Part shown: one piece after another, positions 25,118 to 32,956 of the stretch
Layout of the letters: the number at the start of each line of letters is the position of its first letter
Numbering within the stretch: the first letter of the stretch is position 1
Assembly: GCA_017625935.1 (NCBI GenBank)
Contig: JAGALA010000053.1
Location: forward strand, 1 to 64,000
Reading direction: 5' to 3'
DNA length: 64,000 nt
Origin: Clostridia bacterium
GTDB lineage: Bacteria > Bacillota > Clostridia > Oscillospirales > CAG-272
Position numbers and translations under genes: made by a program
Notes under the pieces: model-generated
Told to the model about the DNA's origin: nothing
What the model saw: the letters and a program-made list of their open reading frames with translations, nothing else
The model's database searches: none

Positions 25118-25140
25118 ATTTTAACGCGTTAAAGCGCTAA
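25118..25140 (+). promoter_or_regulatory. Palindromic operator upstream of citrate synthase
   Basis: A perfect 12-bp palindrome TTAACGCGTTAA (25121-25132) overlaps a second near-palindrome TTAAAGCGCTAA (25129-25140). It lies about 20 bases after a TAGAAT -10-like box. A LacI/CcpA-type regulator is possible from the central CG, but the binding protein cannot be named from sequence. Confidence 0.45.
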
Positions 25141-25199
25141 AGTGAATCGCGCAGAAATTAATGATGCGCAATTTTATCCATGCAAAGGAGGGCTTTAAT

Positions 25200-26573
25200 A
25201 TGCCAACCGCAAAAAAAGAACTAACCAAGGTAACACCTCAGCACCTTTCATATGTTGAGATGTGCATTTCAAATACAACAATAGAGCCTGAGCAGTACAT
25301 TAAATTTGATGTTAAAAGAGGCTTGCGTGACGTAAACGGAAAGGGTGTTGTAGCAGGTCTTACCGCTATTTCCGAAATCAACTCGTTTGACGTTTTGGAG
25401 GACGGTACAAGAATTCCAAAGGATGGCGAGCTTTTTTACCGCGGCATTAATATAAATGACCTTGTAAACGGCTTCCTTCGCGACGATCGCTTTGGCTTTG
25501 AGGAAACGATTTACCTTCTTTTGTTCGGTCAGCTTCCTTCAAGGAGCGAGCTTGACGAGTTTATCAAGCTTTTAACCAAGTACCGTTCACTCCCGAAAAA
25601 CTTCGTGCGTGACTCACTTATGAAGGCGACGGGAAAGGATATGATGAATATTTTGGCGCGCTCCGTTCTTACCCTTTACGCGTATGACGATAAGGCGGAC
25701 GACACCTCAATTCCAAACGTGCTTCGCCAATGCCTGCAGCTTATTTCCGAGTTCCCGCTTCTCGCGGTTTACGCGTACAGAAGCTACGAATATAACGAAA
25801 AGAAAAAGAGTCTTATCATAAGACGTCCGAAAGCATCGCTTTCTATTGCGGAAAACCTGCTTTATATGCTCCGCAAGGATGCAAGCTTCACTCCGCTTGA
25901 GGCGAAAATCCTTGACCTTGCGCTTGTTTTACACGCAGAGCATGGCGGCGGAAACAACTCAAGCTTTACAACGCACGTTGTTACCTCCTCGGGCACGGAT
26001 ACCTATTCGGCAATCGCGGCTTCTCTCGGCTCGCTTAAGGGACCACGTCACGGCGGTGCAAACATCAAGGTTGTTGAGATGATAGAAAACATCAAAAAGA
26101 ACCTTAAGGACTATACCGATGAGGAAGAAATCAAGGAATACTTAACCAAGATTTTGCGTAAAGAGGTGTTCGACGGTAAGGGACTTATCTACGGTATGGG
26201 ACACGCCGTTTACGCACTTTCCGACCCACGTGCCAAGGTTTTCAAGGGCTGGGTTGAAAAGCTTTCTAAGGAAAAGGGACTTGAAAAGGAATACAAGCTT
26301 TGCGCGCTTATTGAAAAGCTCGCACCCGAGGTTATTGCCAAGGAGCGTAAGATCTACAAGGGCGTTAGTGCCAATGTCGACTTCTATAGCGGCTTTGTTT
26401 ACAGTATGCTCAATCTGCCAATTGAGCTTTACACACCGCTTTTCGCAATTGCAAGAATTGCGGGCTGGAGCGCACACCGCATAGAGGAGCTGCTCTTAAA
26501 CGGCAAAATAATTCGTCCTGGCTACGAAAATGTATGCGAGCGTAAAACCTACGTTCCAATGGACAAAAGATAA
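25200..26573 (+). CDS. Citrate synthase
   Basis: A 457-residue Si-type citrate/methylcitrate synthase. Active-site residues are visible: His in LHAEHGGGNNSS, His in GMGHAVY and Asp in NVDFYSG. RHGGAN is the conserved CoA-side block. It condenses oxaloacetate and acetyl-CoA, probably feeding glutamate synthesis. An N-terminal extension of about 45 residues precedes the core, as in several clostridial forms. I start at the ATG at 25200 behind AAAGGAGGG, not at 25161. No aconitase or isocitrate dehydrogenase is adjacent. The operator-like palindrome upstream suggests regulation. Confidence 0.93.
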   Translation: MPTAKKELTKVTPQHLSYVEMCISNTTIEPEQYIKFDVKRGLRDVNGKGVVAGLTAISEINSFDVLEDGTRIPKDGELFYRGININDLVNGFLRDDRFGFEETIYLLLFGQLPSRSELDEFIKLLTKYRSLPKNFVRDSLMKATGKDMMNILARSVLTLYAYDDKADDTSIPNVLRQCLQLISEFPLLAVYAYRSYEYNEKKKSLIIRRPKASLSIAENLLYMLRKDASFTPLEAKILDLALVLHAEHGGGNNSSFTTHVVTSSGTDTYSAIAASLGSLKGPRHGGANIKVVEMIENIKKNLKDYTDEEEIKEYLTKILRKEVFDGKGLIYGMGHAVYALSDPRAKVFKGWVEKLSKEKGLEKEYKLCALIEKLAPEVIAKERKIYKGVSANVDFYSGFVYSMLNLPIELYTPLFAIARIAGWSAHRIEELLLNGKIIRPGYENVCERKTYVPMDKR

Positions 26574-26830
26574 GAGATGCTTCGCATCGTTATAATTGAT
26601 TCTGGCAAGTTATGATTACTGCGTAAGCTATAAGCCGACTCGTCGGCGTGATATGAGGCGATGCCTCGTTGAATTTGATAAAGGCGTGCCTGCAATAGCG
26701 GGCGCGTTTTTTTATTCTCTTTTCTCAAAAGAGAATAAAAATTACACGGAGCGTGTATGAAATCAGCGAAAGTCGTTGTATCGAATCAATGCAAAGCTAT
26801 ATCATCACACAAGGTGTGCATAATCTAAAT
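26574..26830. repeat. Array of short hairpins in mirror-image halves
   Basis: The left half strings together GATGCTTCGCATC, TACTGCGTA, GCCGACTCGTCGGC and GAGGCGATGCCTC with spacers of the type TGATAT/TGAT. A centre with GGCGTGCC and a TTCTC..GAGAA stem follows. The right half has TACACGGAGCGTGTA and CACAAGGTGTG with spacers of the reverse type (ATATCATCA, GAATCA). So the spacers invert around the middle. No coding potential is seen. The array is transcribed after citrate synthase if no stop precedes it. Confidence 0.6.
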
Positions 26831-26839
26831 TCCAACAGA

Positions 26840-26865
26840 AAAAGCACCGAAAAATCGGTGCTTTA
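26840..26865. terminator. Two-way terminator
   Basis: AAAGCACCGA-AAAA-TCGGTGCTTT with A and T tracts on both sides, between citrate synthase (with its hairpin array) and the convergent membrane-protein gene. Confidence 0.8.
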
Positions 26866-26867
26866 TT

Positions 26868-27344
26868 TTATACAGAGGTTTTATCAAGCAGCTCCTTGAT
26901 TTGAGGAGATTTTTCCAAGGCGAAAAGCTTTAGCGCGTGATAGCTTTTTGCATTTGCGGCAAAGCGAATGTCGTGTCCGTTTTTGTCGAAAATACATACG
27001 TAGGAGTCAAGAATTTTTTTGTTGGAAAAAAGCAAGCTTCGCCTCGTTCTTATCGAGACCTCCTTTAGCTTAACAAACTCAACGTCCTCCCATTTTATCT
27101 TTCTTTTTCCAACACTTACACCGCTTTCGTCCATTTTAACAGTGAAAAAAGCGCGGTGGTAAATGGCAAAATATATTAAAAAGAAATGTACGGTAGATAC
27201 CTGTCCTACAATTAAAAACAAGATTGGTGCATCCGATAAGAAAACAGGAATGAGAAAGAACAAACAAAACACCGAGCAGCTAATCACACTGAAAAGAAAC
27301 AATTGCTTGTGACCTATCATTTTGATGGATTTGTTTTCACTCAT
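26868..27344 (-). CDS. Two-helix membrane protein with PH-like cytoplasmic domain
   Basis: A 158-residue protein I do not recognise by name. Two hydrophobic helices (about residues 13-36 and 42-66) are followed by about 85 residues with beta-rich PH-like character: SGVSVGKRKIKWEDVEFVKL, then VCIFDKNGHDIRFAAN. Bacterial membrane proteins with this layout are common and mostly uncharacterised. I start at the ATG at 27344 (MSENKSIK), preceded by GGGAG; a longer frame of 31 basic residues would begin inside the promoter. The promoter is TTGACA-17-TATAAT at 27367-27395. Confidence 0.6.
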   Translation of the reverse strand: MSENKSIKMIGHKQLFLFSVISCSVFCLFFLIPVFLSDAPILFLIVGQVSTVHFFLIYFAIYHRAFFTVKMDESGVSVGKRKIKWEDVEFVKLKEVSIRTRRSLLFSNKKILDSYVCIFDKNGHDIRFAANAKSYHALKLFALEKSPQIKELLDKTSV

Positions 27345-27366
27345 TTCATCATCTCCCTTCAATTTT

Positions 27367-27395
27367 ATTATATCAAACACTTGTTTTTTTGTCAA
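27367..27395 (-). promoter_or_regulatory. Promoter of the two-helix membrane protein
   Basis: On the minus strand, TTGACA (27395-27390), a 17-base spacer and TATAAT (27372-27367). It begins right after the kdgK terminator. Confidence 0.75.
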
Positions 27396-27401
27396 GAAAA
27401 A

Positions 27402-27425
27402 AGACACAGGGCGCACCCTGTGTCT
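27402..27425 (-). terminator. kdgK terminator
   Basis: AGACACAGGG and CCCTGTGTCT form a 10-bp stem with a CGCA loop. Read leftward, it is followed by TTTTTT. Confidence 0.8.
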
Positions 27426-27435
27426 GATTTTACGC

Positions 27436-27470
27436 AATTATCTTTGAACTCTGCCGCTTCCGCCGCCCAA
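27436..27470 (-). pseudogene. Second copy of the kdgK 3' end
   Basis: Encodes GGGSGRVQR and a TAA, exactly as the end of kdgK, but with four synonymous codon changes in ten codons and no amino-acid change. It is separated from the kdgK stop by the element at 27471-27583. Confidence 0.75.
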
Positions 27471-27583
27471 CAGCCTCCCTCCTTGAGGGAGGGGGACCAC
27501 AACGAATCAATAAAAAACACGACCGTGCTTTGTAGGTGGTGGAAGGAGCAAAAACCCCTCAGCAAAAGCCAAGGGGGTATGTT
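27471..27583. repeat. REP-like palindromic element at the kdgK end
   Basis: Hairpin CCTCCCTC-CTT-GAGGGAGG, then GGGACCAC..GTGGTGGAAGGAG with a loop of about 35 bases, then a third small stem CCCCT..AGGGG. This is the same order (G-rich hairpin, ACCRC/GYGGT stem, GGA-tail) as in the nadE, rluD and dapA elements. Confidence 0.75.
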
Positions 27584-27585
27584 AA

Positions 27586-28611
27586 TTATCTTTGAACACG
27601 TCCTGAGCCGCCGCCCTTGATAAGTCCTTCAACCTCTTTTACGCTGACTAAGTTGTAGTCACCGATGATTGTGTGCTTGAGGCAGGATGCCGCAACCGCA
27701 AATTCGATAACGTCTTGGCTTGACTTGTTCATAAGCGATGCGTAGATAAGACCGCCACCGAAGGAGTCACCGCCGCCAACACGGTCAACGATGTGGATGT
27801 TGTATGAGCGTGAGAAATAGTATTCGTTTTCCGCCTTATCGTAGAGCATAGCCGCCCAGATGTTGTCGTTTGCGGAAATGCTTGTTCTGAGTGTGATAGC
27901 AACGCGCTTGAAGCCGAAGCGCTCGGAAAGCTGTGAAGCAACGCTCTTGTAGCCCTCGTGGTTAACAACGCCCGCATCAACATCTGTGTTTTCTGCCTTG
28001 ATGCCAAATACCTTTTCAGCATCCTCCTCGTTTGCAATGCAAACGTCAACAAGCTTCATAAGCTCGCCCATAACGCGTCCTGCCTCCTCTGTTGACCAAA
28101 GGTTCTTACGGTAGTTAAGGTCGCAGCTTGTGGTGATGCCCTTTTGACGGCAGACCTTAAGTGCATCCATACAAATTTCGGGAAGCTCGCCGCCGAGCGC
28201 TGGTGTAATTCCTGTAAAGTGGAACCAGTTAGCACCGTCGAGAATTTTTTCCCAATCAAAATCGCTTCTCTTTGCAAGAGCAATTGCAGAATATGCACGG
28301 TCGTAAATAACCTTTGACGGACGTTGTGATGCGCCTGTTTCAAGGTAGTAAATACCAACACGCTCGCCGCCTCTTACAATGTCGCTTGTGTCAACACCGT
28401 ATCTGCGGAGCGAATTAACTGCGCTTTGACCGATTTCGTGAGAGGGAAGCTTTGTAACGTACGAAGCGTCAATGCCGTAGTTAGCAAGAGAAACCGCAAC
28501 GTTTGCCTCGCCGCCACCGTAGGTCGCGCCGAATGTATCTGTTTGAATGAATCTTGTGTATCCCGCAGGATTTAAGCGAAGCATAATTTCGCCAAAGCAT
28601 ACTGTTTTCAT
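27586..28611 (-). CDS. kdgK: 2-dehydro-3-deoxygluconate kinase (PfkB family)
   Basis: A 341-residue ribokinase-fold sugar kinase. The N-terminus MKTVCFGEIMLRLNP and the GGGEANVAVSLA block are typical of KDG kinases. The C-terminal PfkB signature contains GGGDSFGGGLIYA with the catalytic Asp, and SCDLNYRKNLW lies in the middle. It phosphorylates KDG, the product of mannonate dehydratase, so it fits with uxuA (52999) and the UxuB-type SDR (44991) although it stands alone here. Its 3' end is followed by a REP-like element and a second copy of its last codons. Specificity for KDG rather than fructose is inferred from sequence and context. Confidence 0.85.
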   Translation of the reverse strand: MKTVCFGEIMLRLNPAGYTRFIQTDTFGATYGGGEANVAVSLANYGIDASYVTKLPSHEIGQSAVNSLRRYGVDTSDIVRGGERVGIYYLETGASQRPSKVIYDRAYSAIALAKRSDFDWEKILDGANWFHFTGITPALGGELPEICMDALKVCRQKGITTSCDLNYRKNLWSTEEAGRVMGELMKLVDVCIANEEDAEKVFGIKAENTDVDAGVVNHEGYKSVASQLSERFGFKRVAITLRTSISANDNIWAAMLYDKAENEYYFSRSYNIHIVDRVGGGDSFGGGLIYASLMNKSSQDVIEFAVAASCLKHTIIGDYNLVSVKEVEGLIKGGGSGRVQR

Positions 28612-28668
28612 ATCGTACCTCTTTTATAAATATTTTCAATAAAATTATATATCAAAGCGTAAGTTAAG

Positions 28669-29550
28669 TCAAGTGTTTTGATTATATCTTTCATAATAAA
28701 ATAGATATTGCTGGAAGATACCGGCACTCTTACCAAGCGCCAAGACGTCTATATCGCCGCCGAAGTGAGTATCGAGCGCGCGTCTAATCCAAACGTCGAT
28801 AGGAAATGCCTCTGTTTTGCCAAAGCCAAAGAGAAGCGCGCACGAGGCAACCTTAGGTCCAACCCCCTTTATTTTTGAGAGCAGCTCGCTTGCTTCTTCA
28901 AATGTGCTTTTGTCTATTTCGTCAAGCGAAATCTCTCCCTTGTAAACCTTAGATGCGGCATCGTGTATGTATTTTGCGCGAAAGCCTGTTTTCAGGGCGA
29001 AAATTTCCGCCTCGCCTGCTAAGAAAAGCGACTCCGCTGTGGGAAATGCGTTGTACTCTTGACCGTCAAATTCAACCACGTCCCCGTACTTTTTTGAAAT
29101 TTCGGCTATAATTTTCTTGATTCTGGGTATATTGTTATTTTGAGAGATAATGAACGAGCAAATCGCCTCCCACGGCTCCTGCCTTAAAATTCTGATTCCT
29201 CTTGAATACTCCGTGGCAAGCTTGGCGTGCTCCCCGCCAACGACCGATATTATCGTTTCGTCAATTTTTTCGTAGTCGGTATCAAGCGAAAGATAAGGCG
29301 CCCAAATGCTTTCAAAATCCGCGCGCGTTGAGCCGTAAATTATGACCTCTGTGTCGCTGTTTTGACCGAAAACGACATATTTGCCAAACGCAACACCGCC
29401 AAATTCACATTTATTTCCAAACCTCGAAACGGGCTCAAAGCGGAAGCATTGACCGCAGTCAAAGGTCTTAAAAATACTCAGCCGAGGAATGTTATCGACA
29501 TGTACGTAGGGAATACCGTCACTAGTTATATCTTCTTTAATTGAGTACAT
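28669..29550 (-). CDS. 8-oxoguanine DNA glycosylase (OGG1 type)
   Basis: A 293-residue HhH-GPD DNA repair enzyme. FKTFDCGQCFRF at the N-terminus and ICSFIISQNNNIPRI are marks of the OGG family. The helix-hairpin-helix reads IKGVGPKVASCALLFGFG with the catalytic Lys, followed by AFPIDVWI with the catalytic Asp. It removes 8-oxoguanine from DNA and nicks the strand. I start at the ATG at 29550 (MYSIKED), 6 bases after GGGAG, giving five residues less than the longest frame. It is monocistronic, divergent from the DUF6062 gene. Confidence 0.9.
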   Translation of the reverse strand: MYSIKEDITSDGIPYVHVDNIPRLSIFKTFDCGQCFRFEPVSRFGNKCEFGGVAFGKYVVFGQNSDTEVIIYGSTRADFESIWAPYLSLDTDYEKIDETIISVVGGEHAKLATEYSRGIRILRQEPWEAICSFIISQNNNIPRIKKIIAEISKKYGDVVEFDGQEYNAFPTAESLFLAGEAEIFALKTGFRAKYIHDAASKVYKGEISLDEIDKSTFEEASELLSKIKGVGPKVASCALLFGFGKTEAFPIDVWIRRALDTHFGGDIDVLALGKSAGIFQQYLFYYERYNQNT

Positions 29551-29634
29551 AAAATCTCCCTTCAAAAAACTCTTGAACTTTTATAATTATACCATTATAA
29601 TATAATTAAGTCAACACACATGAGGTGAAAAAAT

Positions 29635-30345
29635 ATGGAACAGATTTACACAATTCCCGTTAATGAAGCGTTTGAAAATTGCCAAATGAACGGCTGCGAT
29701 TGCCCGCTTTGCAAGCTTTATGACACGCTTGAGAAAAAAGAGGTTGATATGTCGCTTGGCTCGTCGATGATGGAGCCAAACGTAAGAATAGAAATGAATG
29801 AAAAGGGCTTCTGCCGTGACCATTTTTCAAAGATGCTTGAAAAGAATAACCGTCTTTCCTTGGCGCTTATTTTGGAGAGCCATTTGCCCGAGGTCAAGGG
29901 CAAATTAAACGGTGGATTTTTCGATGCTATATTCGGCGGCCGCGCAAAGAAAAGCTACAAAAACGCGGATAAAATAGTAAACAGCTGCTTTATCTGCGAG
30001 CGAATTGACAATCATTTTGAAAAAATGATTGAAACCGTGGTGCTTCTTTACGACAAGGAAAGCGGATTTAGAGAAAAGCTGCGTGCGCAAAAATATTTCT
30101 GCTTGCCTCACTATGCCCTTTTGCTTGATACTGCCGGCAAGGAGCTTGACAAGCGTAAATACGAGGAATTTTACAAGGATTTAAGCTCGGTTGAAAACAA
30201 GTTTTTGGAGAAAACGGTGGGGGACGTCAGCTGGTTTTGCAAAAAATTCGATTACCGCTATGATAGTGAGCCGTGGTATGATGCCAAGGATGCGCCCGAG
30301 CGCGCTATAAGATTTCTTAGCGGAGGCGTTGGCAAGTCAAAATGA
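29635..30345 (+). CDS. DUF6062 family protein
   Basis: A 236-residue cytoplasmic protein that I assign to DUF6062. It has paired cysteines that look like metal sites: CDCPLC near residue 22-27, CRDH at about 61, CFICERID at about 121, and CLPHY at about 161. The pattern (Cys-x2-Cys with later Cys-x2-His) repeats twice, suggesting an internally duplicated helical fold. Function is unknown. GAGGTG precedes the ATG. It overlaps the SDR gene by four bases (ATGA), so the two form a coupled pair. Confidence 0.75.
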   Translation: MEQIYTIPVNEAFENCQMNGCDCPLCKLYDTLEKKEVDMSLGSSMMEPNVRIEMNEKGFCRDHFSKMLEKNNRLSLALILESHLPEVKGKLNGGFFDAIFGGRAKKSYKNADKIVNSCFICERIDNHFEKMIETVVLLYDKESGFREKLRAQKYFCLPHYALLLDTAGKELDKRKYEEFYKDLSSVENKFLEKTVGDVSWFCKKFDYRYDSEPWYDAKDAPERAIRFLSGGVGKSK

Positions 30346-31145
30346 AAAAATTAGATTTTCGCGGCAAAACCATGGTAATTAGCGGTGCGTCAAGCGGCAT
30401 TGGCAAAGCAATTGCCGCGTGCCTGATAAGAAAGTACGGCGCACGTGTGATAGGACTTGCGCGCGGTTGGGAAAAGCTGCAAAAAACAAAGGAGGAGCTC
30501 GGTGCGAGCTTTATTCCTTATTCCTTGGACGTTACCTCACGCGATGGCTGGGTGGAGCTTTCTTCATACATTATAAATAATAGAATGAAGATAACCGCGC
30601 TTATTAACTGTGCAGGCGCTTTGCCCGAGTTTAAGTCCTTTGACAAGACGGAAATTGACGAGCTTGAAAGGATAGTAAAGCTCAATTTTCTCTCTTGCGC
30701 GTATGCTTACCGAGCTATCGAACCGATTCTTGAAAACGGGGGAGCCGTTGTTAACGTCTCAAGCGCATCAGCGCTTTGTCCGTTTGGCGGCGTGAGTACA
30801 TATACCGCGACAAAGAGCGCATTACACGCATTTACAACCGCGCTCAGCTGTGAAAGACGCGACGTGCGCTTTTCATCGGTGCTTCCCGGCTTTGTGCGCA
30901 CAGATATAATGAAAAATCAACAAATTTCAAACAAGGAAGCACGCTTGGTGCGCTCCTTTAGCGCGGATGCTGACAAGGTTGCACGCAAAATTGTAAGCCG
31001 TGTGAGAAGGCGAAAGAGAAGAATTGTCGTTGGCAATGACGCAAGACTGCTTAGCTTTCTTTATCGTACCTTCCCAAAAGCTGCCCCACGCATTGTCACC
31101 TGGTTTTTGAAAAAATCCAAGCTTGAATTGTTCTCGAAAATATAA
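30342..31145 (+). CDS. Short-chain dehydrogenase/reductase
   Basis: A 267-residue classical SDR. The cofactor motif is SGASSGIGKA, with NCAG after strand four, catalytic Ser in VNVSSASAL and Tyr/Lys in YTATKSA. After the core, a basic C-terminal part (KIVSRVRRRKRRIVVGND) and a hydrophobic stretch suggest membrane association, as in SDRs acting on lipids. The substrate is unknown. It overlaps the DUF6062 gene by four bases. Confidence 0.88.
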   Translation: MKKLDFRGKTMVISGASSGIGKAIAACLIRKYGARVIGLARGWEKLQKTKEELGASFIPYSLDVTSRDGWVELSSYIINNRMKITALINCAGALPEFKSFDKTEIDELERIVKLNFLSCAYAYRAIEPILENGGAVVNVSSASALCPFGGVSTYTATKSALHAFTTALSCERRDVRFSSVLPGFVRTDIMKNQQISNKEARLVRSFSADADKVARKIVSRVRRRKRRIVVGNDARLLSFLYRTFPKAAPRIVTWFLKKSKLELFSKI

Positions 31146-31174
31146 AATTTCCGACCCTGTGTAGATAAAACAAC

Positions 31175-31203
31175 AAAAACGCGACTCCTTGAGCCGCGTT
31201 TTT
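31175..31203 (+). terminator. Terminator after the SDR gene
   Basis: AAAAACGCG and CGCGTTTTT, with an inner CTC/GAG pairing after one mismatch, and a T-run of seven. Confidence 0.85.
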
Positions 31204-31250
31204 TTATTACAATGTTGCATAGGATGCTCCTTGCGCTTTATAAAATGATG

Positions 31251-31314
31251 TAACCTAACTTAATTTTTCAAGTCGATTAAGCAGCTCTTTGAAGCTGTCG
31301 GGCAATTCGCATTC
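31251..31314 (-). pseudogene. Second copy of the rluD 3' end
   Basis: A 64-bp near-copy of 31372-31435. It encodes ECELPDSFKELLNRLEKLS and the same TAG. It differs from the rluD end by two synonymous changes and one Asn/Ser change within the coding part. The REP-like element at 31315-31371 lies between the two. Confidence 0.8.
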
Positions 31315-31371
31315 GCCCACCTCCTTTGAAAAGGGAGGGGGACCGCTGGCGGTGGAGGGATTGGCACTTTG
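31315..31371. repeat. REP-like palindromic element at the rluD end
   Basis: Hairpin CTCCTTT-GAA-AAGGGAG (31321-31337), hairpin ACCGC-TG-GCGGT (31342-31353) and tail GGAGGGATTGG (31354-31364). It matches the right-hand element at nadE almost base for base. Confidence 0.85.
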
Positions 31372-31375
31372 TAAT

Positions 31376-32293
31376 CTAACTTAATTTTTCAAGTCGATTA
31401 AGCAGTTCCTTGAAGTTGTCGGGCAATTCGCATTCAAAGTGCATCATCTCGCCTGTTTTCGGGTGAGGAAAGGAAAGCTCCTTTGCGTGCAAAATCTGTC
31501 CGTCAAGCAGGGAAGCATTTGATTTTTCAAATGGAGTTTTGCCGCCGCCATAGACCGTGTCGCCGATTATTGGGTGACCTGTGTGGCTCATATGGACTCT
31601 TATCTGGTGGGTTCTTCCCGTTTCAAGCTCCATTTTTGCGTAGGTAAAGGATGGATATTCCTTAATCACCGTGTAATGCGTAACCGCTTCCTTGCCGCCC
31701 TTTACAACCGCCATTTTCTTTCTGTCAACGGGGTGGCGTGCAATAGGCGCGTTTACCGTGCCGCGTGCTTCCTTCAGGTGCCCCGATAAAATTGCGTGAT
31801 AAACTCTTTTTATGCCGTGGTCCTTTAAAAGCGAGGAGAGGAAAATGTGTGCCTCGTCCGTTTTCGCCACAACCAAAAGACCGCTTGTGTCCTTGTCTAT
31901 TCGGTGGACAATTCCCGGGCGGATAACGCCGTTTATGCCCGAAAGTGAGTCCTTGCAATGAAAGAGAAGTGCGTTTACAAGCGTGCCGCTTTCGTTGCCG
32001 TTTGCAGGATGCACAACCATACCTGAGGGCTTGTTGATTACAATAATTGAGTCATCCTCATAAACAATATTCAAGGGGATATCCTCGGGCACAACCTCAA
32101 GCTCCTTTGGCTCGGGTATATTTATCTCAATTACGTCACCGAGACGTATGCGATAATTCTTTGCTTCGACCTTGCCGTTTACCAAAACAGATCCGCTATC
32201 AATCAAAACCTGCGCGCCTGAGCGCGTTGTCTCGGCGTACTCGGAAACAAAAAGGTCAAGCCGTTTTTTTACGTCATTTTCTTGGGTGATCAT
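31376..32293 (-). CDS. rluD: RluD-type 23S rRNA pseudouridine synthase
   Basis: A 305-residue pseudouridine synthase. An S4 RNA-binding domain (about 8-70: KRLDLFVSEYAE) is followed by the catalytic domain with HRIDKDTSGLLVVAK, whose Asp is the nucleophile, and GRTHQIRVHMSHTGHPI. The RluA family converts uridines in 23S rRNA helix 69 or tRNA. It overlaps lspA by four bases and is last in the leftward operon from queA. Its 3' end is duplicated beyond a REP-like element. Confidence 0.92.
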   Translation of the reverse strand: MITQENDVKKRLDLFVSEYAETTRSGAQVLIDSGSVLVNGKVEAKNYRIRLGDVIEINIPEPKELEVVPEDIPLNIVYEDDSIIVINKPSGMVVHPANGNESGTLVNALLFHCKDSLSGINGVIRPGIVHRIDKDTSGLLVVAKTDEAHIFLSSLLKDHGIKRVYHAILSGHLKEARGTVNAPIARHPVDRKKMAVVKGGKEAVTHYTVIKEYPSFTYAKMELETGRTHQIRVHMSHTGHPIIGDTVYGGGKTPFEKSNASLLDGQILHAKELSFPHPKTGEMMHFECELPDNFKELLNRLEKLS

Positions 32294-32949
32294 TTTGTCT
32301 TTTCCTCGTTATCTTGAGAAAAAGCCTCGCCACGTGTCTGTTTTTCGTTATTTTTTGCGTTGCTTTCGTCTGAAATTTCAGGCTTTGCAAGCTCGCGCTC
32401 AACACCACCTGCCATTTTTGCGTTTAGCACCTTCGCCTTATCCTGCGCCTTTTTCTTATCGTTCTTTTTGTCAAGAATGATATCAATTATCAAGGAGAGA
32501 ATAACGAGCGCGGCACCAATACAAACAAACGCGTCAGCCACGTTGAAAATTGCGTGCCAAATTCCGTAGAAATCAAACATATCGATAACCTCACCGTGGA
32601 AAATCCTATCTCCGTAGAAGGTGCGGTCAATCATATTGGAAAATCCGCCGCCAAATATAAAAGCAAGTCCTATTTTCATTGGCAGCTTGTCCTTGGAAAA
32701 CACGAAAAGATATACGGCAACGGCAATTAGCGCAATAGGCGCGATAATCATAAAAATCGGTCGCTTCTCGGGCGTGTCGAAAAGCCCGAAGGACATGCCG
32801 TAGTTTGTGATGAAGCGCAGGCGGAAAAGCCCGGGCAAAATTTCAATGCCTTGACCCACGTCCATAAAGCAAACAACGAGCAGCTTTGAAATTTGGTCAA
32901 GCGTAATTACGCCCGCGATAATAAAAATTAAAATAAATGTAGTAAGCAT
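32290..32949 (-). CDS. lspA: Lipoprotein signal peptidase II with charged C-terminal extension
   Basis: A 219-residue membrane aspartyl peptidase that cleaves lipoprotein signal peptides. Four membrane helices are visible. Catalytic Asp residues lie in SNMIDRTF and FNVADAFVCIG. After the last helix (ending about residue 160), a highly charged tail of about 55 residues (KKNDKKKAQDKAKVLNAKMA and onward) is an unusual addition that probably faces the cytoplasm. It sits between yggT and rluD in the classic Gram-positive division cluster. Substrates here include the lipoproteins at 18590 and 40386. Confidence 0.93.
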   Translation of the reverse strand: MLTTFILIFIIAGVITLDQISKLLVVCFMDVGQGIEILPGLFRLRFITNYGMSFGLFDTPEKRPIFMIIAPIALIAVAVYLFVFSKDKLPMKIGLAFIFGGGFSNMIDRTFYGDRIFHGEVIDMFDFYGIWHAIFNVADAFVCIGAALVILSLIIDIILDKKNDKKKAQDKAKVLNAKMAGGVERELAKPEISDESNAKNNEKQTRGEAFSQDNEEKTK

Positions 32950-32956
32950 TTTTCTC

